From positions 50,913 to 114,912 of the forward strand of contig CAJTIM010000015.1 in the NCBI GenBank assembly GCA_910576325.1: a DNA stretch of 64,000 nt, given 5' to 3'. This DNA is from Clostridia bacterium (GTDB taxonomy: Bacteria > Bacillota > Clostridia > Lachnospirales > Lachnospiraceae). The translations under genes and the position numbers were made by a program. Under the pieces are notes generated by a model. The model searched no databases. It was not told the DNA's origin and saw only the letters and a program-made list of their open reading frames with translations. The stretch's first letter is position 1. Each line of letters opens with the position of its first letter. Positions 60,757-64,000 of this stretch are shown here, one piece after another.

Positions 60757-61728
60757 TTAATTTTGCTCTTTTGCCAGAATTGCACGGATTTCTCCGCAGT
60801 CACATTCGGGTCCGCACAGCTTTGCGGCCTGGCATATGGCGCTGATTTTATCTTCTTTTTCATCAAGAAGATCGGCAATCTCCTCCGGCGTCCGGTTTTT
60901 CTTCATAAGCTTGCATACAATCCGTACCAGTTCTTCTGCTTTGCCTTCTGCCTTCCCCTCTGCTTTACCTTCTGCCTTTCCAGCTTCTCTTCCCCGATTT
61001 TCCCCTTCTTCCCGAATTAATCTGTCTCGTTCCTGCATCTTCATATAAGTTACCTCCATCTCTTCACTGGATTTGATATTTACAATCTTTTTATGCAGAT
61101 GCCTGAGACGTTCATCACACCCTGCCGGGAGCGTGGCTTCGTCGCTGTTCTCCACATAATGAAGAAAATCTGTCAGCGTTTTATCCACTTCTTTGTCATT
61201 ATTCCCTCCGGTATTGAGTATAATCTTTTTACAGCCGTCTCCAAGGTACAATCCGGGGATTTCCTCGCAGTAATTTCCGAAGGTATAGCGATAATTCCCA
61301 AAGCCAAACAGATCAAAGCCGCATATAACAACAAGATACGCCGGCTTCAGATTATCAAAGCCGACTTCTCCGCTTTTCAAAAAGGGAGCATCCGTAAGCG
61401 CCTGATAAAATCTGGTCCGCTTGGGGATATTGCCCTGGTTCTGCTTCTGCATCTCCAGGTCAAAGAAATTCCCGTCTCCGTCCTCCACGCAAAAATCCAT
61501 CCGAATCCCCCGTTTTCCCGGCAGATTATGTACTACCTTCTGACCTTCCTTCCAGCGGATGCTCTTCAAGGTAATGCCCATTGAAAGCTCAATCATTATC
61601 TGACATGCCTCCAAATCCTCCGTTGCCACATCAAAGAGAAAATCATCCAGCAGATTAAGCTCCTGCAGGGATTTTGTGCTTTCCGTCTCATAGGGCGTCT
61701 GCGTATTCAGTTTTTCGTTTTTTTCCAT
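60757..61728 (-). CDS. Rpn / PD-(D/E)XK nuclease family putative transposase
   Basis: 323-residue protein of the PDDEXK_2 / Rpn group (PF12784), recombination-promoting nucleases often annotated as transposases. The N-terminal ELNLLDDFLFDVATED opens the family domain; the nuclease core is GIRMDFCVEDGDGNFFDLEMQ (Asp ... Glu-x-Gln); the middle segment SGEVGFDNLKPAYLVVI is typical. The C-terminal third carries a short repeat (GKAEGKAEGKAEGKAE) and a helical tail. No transposon ends are visible, which is normal for this group. Stands alone. Confidence 0.88.
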   Translation of the reverse strand: MEKNEKLNTQTPYETESTKSLQELNLLDDFLFDVATEDLEACQIMIELSMGITLKSIRWKEGQKVVHNLPGKRGIRMDFCVEDGDGNFFDLEMQKQNQGNIPKRTRFYQALTDAPFLKSGEVGFDNLKPAYLVVICGFDLFGFGNYRYTFGNYCEEIPGLYLGDGCKKIILNTGGNNDKEVDKTLTDFLHYVENSDEATLPAGCDERLRHLHKKIVNIKSSEEMEVTYMKMQERDRLIREEGENRGREAGKAEGKAEGKAEGKAEELVRIVCKLMKKNRTPEEIADLLDEKEDKISAICQAAKLCGPECDCGEIRAILAKEQN

Positions 61729-61990
61729 ATAAAATACTTCCTTTCTATTATAATTTGCGGTTTCTTGTTTTGCAATATTGGAACTCCTGCCACCCTCCTT
61801 TTCATCTGAATTTTCGTTCTTGGAAAATATGACCGAATTGGTCTTGATCTAGATAGCCGGTTCCTCCCAGGGAAGAACTGCTGTTACTTATTATAGCTGG
61901 TTTTTAGAAAAAAGCAACATGTATTTACAATTATTTCCACAACAAAATCTTTGCTGACAAAATCTTATGCAGTTACCTTCTTGGCAAAAA

Positions 61991-62054
61991 AGCAGTCATT
62001 TCCGACATCCAATGAATCCGAATGAACCGAAGAACGGATGTGAAAATGACTGCT
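61991..62054 (-). terminator. Terminator of the sigma/anti-sigma operon
   Basis: Long stem (AGCAGTCATTT..ACATCC with GGATGT..AAATGACTGCT) followed on the minus strand by TTTTTT. It lies 38 bp after the anti-sigma stop. The rest of 61729-61990 shows no gene. Confidence 0.85.
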
Positions 62055-62091
62055 GTCCTATTTTATAACTTTTTTCTGAAATGCTATTTCA

Positions 62092-63012
62092 TTACTTCAA
62101 AAAGCCTTCCTGCACCAAATCCTGTATAATCTCTGTAGGAATCTCAAATTCCACGCTTCCCATATATCCCGGTGCCACCTCATATTCATCGAATACAATC
62201 GTAAGCTTACCGTTTTCATTTACATAAAAGGTGTTGTCTTCTTTTATGGACTCAAAATTCCATTCCGACATATCTTCGTTGTCTACCCAATATACAAGGG
62301 ACTCGTCTGCGGCCATCCGCTCCTTCATCTGCTCCTTGATGTTTTCTGACAAAACGGTGATATAATCGGCGCCGTCCTTGAACAATCCATCCAGGCCGAT
62401 CATCTCTCCTGTCTGCTTGTCAATATGGTAAATCTTCACCATCTGCGTACCGCTTGCCATCACCAGAAGCTGGTCAAAACGAATGGAAAACAGCCGGTCG
62501 CTGTCTGTAATCACGGAGTAATCAAGCTCTACATTCATATGCCCTTCGCCTTCTCCTGCCGCTTTCACATCCGCCTCGTATTGGGCGATAATCTCATCCG
62601 TATATTCCTGTATACTTTTGTTGATCTTCTGGGTAGTCTCCTCATTCACCGTGCCGTCCTCGTTCTTCACGCTGACCTCCGGAATCTTAATGTCTGCCCC
62701 CATATTGTTATTGTTGTCGGTGCTTTCGTACTCCCGGAAGGTGACTACCTCCGCAATGGCGCCGATCACCGGAATCTTTGCCATCGCATGGGCAATGGCC
62801 GCCCCGGAATTGGCCATCACCGTAATCATCACCATTGCCGCCGCAACGCCTCCTGCAACTCTGCCTGTGTACACAATTACCTTTGATCTCTTTTTCATCT
62901 TCGTCTCCTCCTTTGCCTGACGGATTCCTGCTTCTACCCTTTGCCGCAGCTCCGCCGGTATTTTGATGTTTTCGTAGTCCTGTCTCATTTCCTCTAATTT
63001 TTTATCCCTCAT
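62092..63012 (-). CDS. RsiV-like anti-sigma factor
   Basis: 306-residue membrane protein: a cytoplasmic N-terminus (~1-45), one helix at ~50-70 (GGVAAAMVMITVMANSGAAI) and an exterior RsiV/DUF3298-type domain (IKIPEVSVKNEDGTVNEE, DQLLVMASGTQMVKIYHID, YEVAPGYMGSVEFEIPTEII). In Bacillus RsiV holds SigV at the membrane and binds lysozyme. Here the start overlaps the sigma gene by 11 bases, the usual arrangement. The ligand of this member is not known. Confidence 0.85.
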   Translation of the reverse strand: MRDKKLEEMRQDYENIKIPAELRQRVEAGIRQAKEETKMKKRSKVIVYTGRVAGGVAAAMVMITVMANSGAAIAHAMAKIPVIGAIAEVVTFREYESTDNNNNMGADIKIPEVSVKNEDGTVNEETTQKINKSIQEYTDEIIAQYEADVKAAGEGEGHMNVELDYSVITDSDRLFSIRFDQLLVMASGTQMVKIYHIDKQTGEMIGLDGLFKDGADYITVLSENIKEQMKERMAADESLVYWVDNEDMSEWNFESIKEDNTFYVNENGKLTIVFDEYEVAPGYMGSVEFEIPTEIIQDLVQEGFLK

Positions 63013-63496
63013 AGCTCAGCTCTCCTTCCGTCAGCTCCAGCTTCAGCTTCTTAAGACTTCGATATAAAATGGTTTTTACCGTATTGGTATTTTCATTCAG
63101 AGTTCTTGCAATCTCGCTTAGCTTCTGATCCTCGAAAAACCGAAGCACCACAACGGCCTTTTCTTTCTCCGTCAATACATTCAGGGCTTCTATGGTATCA
63201 AAATCCCGGTAGCTGTCCTCTCTTCCGTTTTCGTCGAAGGCGTCAACTGCTATCTCCTTCTGATTCTTTCGGATAAAATCAAGGGCTGTGTTCATTACGA
63301 TGCGCCACAGCCAGGTTTTGATGTAGCTCTCCTGCTTAACGGAGGCTGAGTGCTTAATGGCTTTGTAGACGCTTTCCTGAACAATGTCCAGTGCATCTTC
63401 CTCGTTTCGCACGTAGGTATATGCCAGGCGGTACATCGCTTCGTAGGAATCCAGAACCGTTTCCTCTACTTTCTTTTGTAATGCCTCTGCTCGCAT
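63002..63496 (-). CDS. ECF RNA polymerase sigma factor, SigV-like
   Basis: 164-residue extracytoplasmic-function sigma factor. Region 2 (YRLAYTYVRNEEDALDIVQESVYKA) binds the -10, region 4 (VLTEKEKAVVVLRFFEDQKL, TNTVKTILYRSLKKLK) the -35. Co-encoded with the RsiV-like anti-sigma. GGAGGAGAA precedes the ATG. A fitting ECF promoter lies ~185 bp upstream, with repeat copy C in between. Confidence 0.92.
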   Translation of the reverse strand: MRAEALQKKVEETVLDSYEAMYRLAYTYVRNEEDALDIVQESVYKAIKHSASVKQESYIKTWLWRIVMNTALDFIRKNQKEIAVDAFDENGREDSYRDFDTIEALNVLTEKEKAVVVLRFFEDQKLSEIARTLNENTNTVKTILYRSLKKLKLELTEGELSYEG

Positions 63497-63514
63497 CCGT
63501 TCTCCTCCTATTCC

Positions 63515-63631
63515 AGTCGCTGCGCGACGGCACTAAAGGGTAAAGTCGCTTCGACACACCTGTAATGAGAGAAACTTTTATTCGAAAGGGCACTCATAAA
63601 AGTTCCTCTCGTGCGCCTTTGCGACTTTACC
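63515..63631 (-). repeat. Dispersed intergenic repeat, full copy C
   Basis: 117 bp, the inverse orientation of copy B; 67 of its first 68 bases equal copy A. It lies between the ECF-type promoter and the sigma gene, so it is transcribed as part of the leader on the minus strand. Confidence 0.92.
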
Positions 63632-63681
63632 GGCCGGCAAAAAGTTCTTAGCCGGACTATTAAAAATCTTGTAACTATTAG

Positions 63682-63707
63682 ACGGGTGTGTCTTCCAAAA
63701 GGTTTTA
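63682..63707 (-). promoter_or_regulatory. Candidate ECF autopromoter of the sigma gene
   Basis: Minus-strand AAAACC (63707-63702), whose AAC is separated by 17 bases from CGTC (63685-63682), followed by TAATAG. AAC and CGTC are the usual -35 and -10 cores of ECF promoters. It points toward the sigma gene. Confidence 0.6.
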
Positions 63708-63829
63708 ATTACCCTAAATTTTTTTTATTTTTTCCCAACAAACAAAAAAGCCGCCGCAAAACCGACTGCCGCGATCATTTCAACCGGCCAGTCTGCTTTA
63801 CGGCAGCCCTGAAGCGTTCCATAATCACC

Positions 63830-63939
63830 AACCCCCACTTCAAGTGGGGGTTTGAAAAACGCCCCCAAGGGCTCTGTTACTGCTCGCCTGAAAGGCGGGT
63901 ATCGCAAGCTTATATTACTTGCTGCCGCTAAAAAGCGGC
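63830..63939 (-). mobile_element. Right end of an IS200/IS605-type element with hairpin series
   Basis: Four hairpins in 110 bp: AACCCCCACTT / AAGTGGGGGTT (63830-63852, perfect 11-bp), GCCC-ccaa-GGGC (63861-63872), CGCC-tgaaa-GGCG (63884-63897), GCCGC-taaaaa-GCGGC (63924-63939). They follow the C-terminal codons of a TnpA-like frame. Single-strand hairpins near the ends are the recognition sites of these elements. Which hairpin marks the true end cannot be told without the left end. Confidence 0.5.
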
Positions 63940-64000
63940 TCCCTCACTTTCTTCTTTCCGAGACTCTTCTGACTGGTCCCGAATATATTTTTTTATAGCA
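63928..64000 (-). CDS. tnpA: C-terminal end of IS200/IS605 Y1 transposase TnpA (partial)
   Basis: Only the last 23 codons are in the window (AIKKYIRDQSEESRKEE then SEGAAF, stop TAG at 63928-63930). The K-Y-I-R-x-Q helix with a charged tail is typical of the C-terminus of TnpA single-strand transposases. The catalytic Tyr and HUH motifs would lie to the right of the window. Assignment rests on a short match and on the adjacent hairpins. Confidence 0.45.
   Translation of the reverse strand, partial: AIKKYIRDQSEESRKEESEGAAF

Noticed and set aside
63725..63907. 60-codon minus-strand frame near the IS end, hydrophobic C-terminus
   Set aside because: Runs through the hairpin series, has no ribosome site and no recognisable family; likely non-coding.

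Overview
The window looks like chromosome of an anaerobic, low-to-mid GC Clostridia bacterium, most likely a Lachnospiraceae. The evidence is the gene families and their order (AddAB, uvrC/hprK/ROK glucokinase, DUF1846, a GerMN lipoprotein, several BlaI/M56 pairs, a SigV/RsiV-type pair) and strong Shine-Dalgarno sites. This is inferred from content only. No rRNA, tRNA or CRISPR array was seen. Most genes are on the minus strand.

1-8 kb is accessory DNA: an HsdM methylase running off the left edge, a C_GCAxxG protein, an AlbA_2/HATPase regulator under a long palindrome, a Fic protein, a decayed AlbA_2 fragment, a truncated BTAD regulator, a conserved small protein, and a tyrosine recombinase bracketed by perfect 29-bp inverted repeats. 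8-11 kb holds an isoaspartyl dipeptidase and a YfcC-type carrier on the plus strand. 11-23 kb carries a pnuC remnant, addA, addB, and an ABC exporter whose permease has a very long coiled coil. 23-34 kb has a purine-biased 680-bp intergenic stretch, a GerMN lipoprotein, a glycolipid-type glycosyltransferase pair with a DedA/TVP38 protein, a Na/Pi transporter - histidine kinase - response regulator operon with a PhoP-box-like sequence in front, and a polytopic membrane protein. 34-48 kb has housekeeping genes (glcK, hprK, uvrC, ftsH, DUF1846, galE), interrupted between hprK and uvrC by a BlaI-M56 module with two pairs of exported proteins.

48-53 kb holds a second M56-BlaI module with a secreted protein and a 362-aa protein of unknown function. 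53-58 kb is a plus-strand block: VanZ, a PucR regulator, a DUF917 protein and a hydantoinase/oxoprolinase subunit. 58-61 kb is a third BlaI-M56 module and an Rpn/PD-(D/E)XK protein. 62-64 kb has an anti-sigma/ECF sigma pair and the right end of an IS200/IS605-type element.

The most interesting theme is the three BlaI-M56 repressor/protease modules. Promoters in front of them contain dyads, different in each module, and in modules 1 and 2 a related dyad sits in the promoter of a nearby secreted-protein gene. This suggests insulated signal-responsive circuits controlling small exported proteins of unknown function. Other points are a 117-bp structured intergenic repeat (three copies), the self-bracketed integrase, a probable ECF autopromoter separated from its gene by one of the repeats, and an apparent AUC start codon on the second M56 gene.
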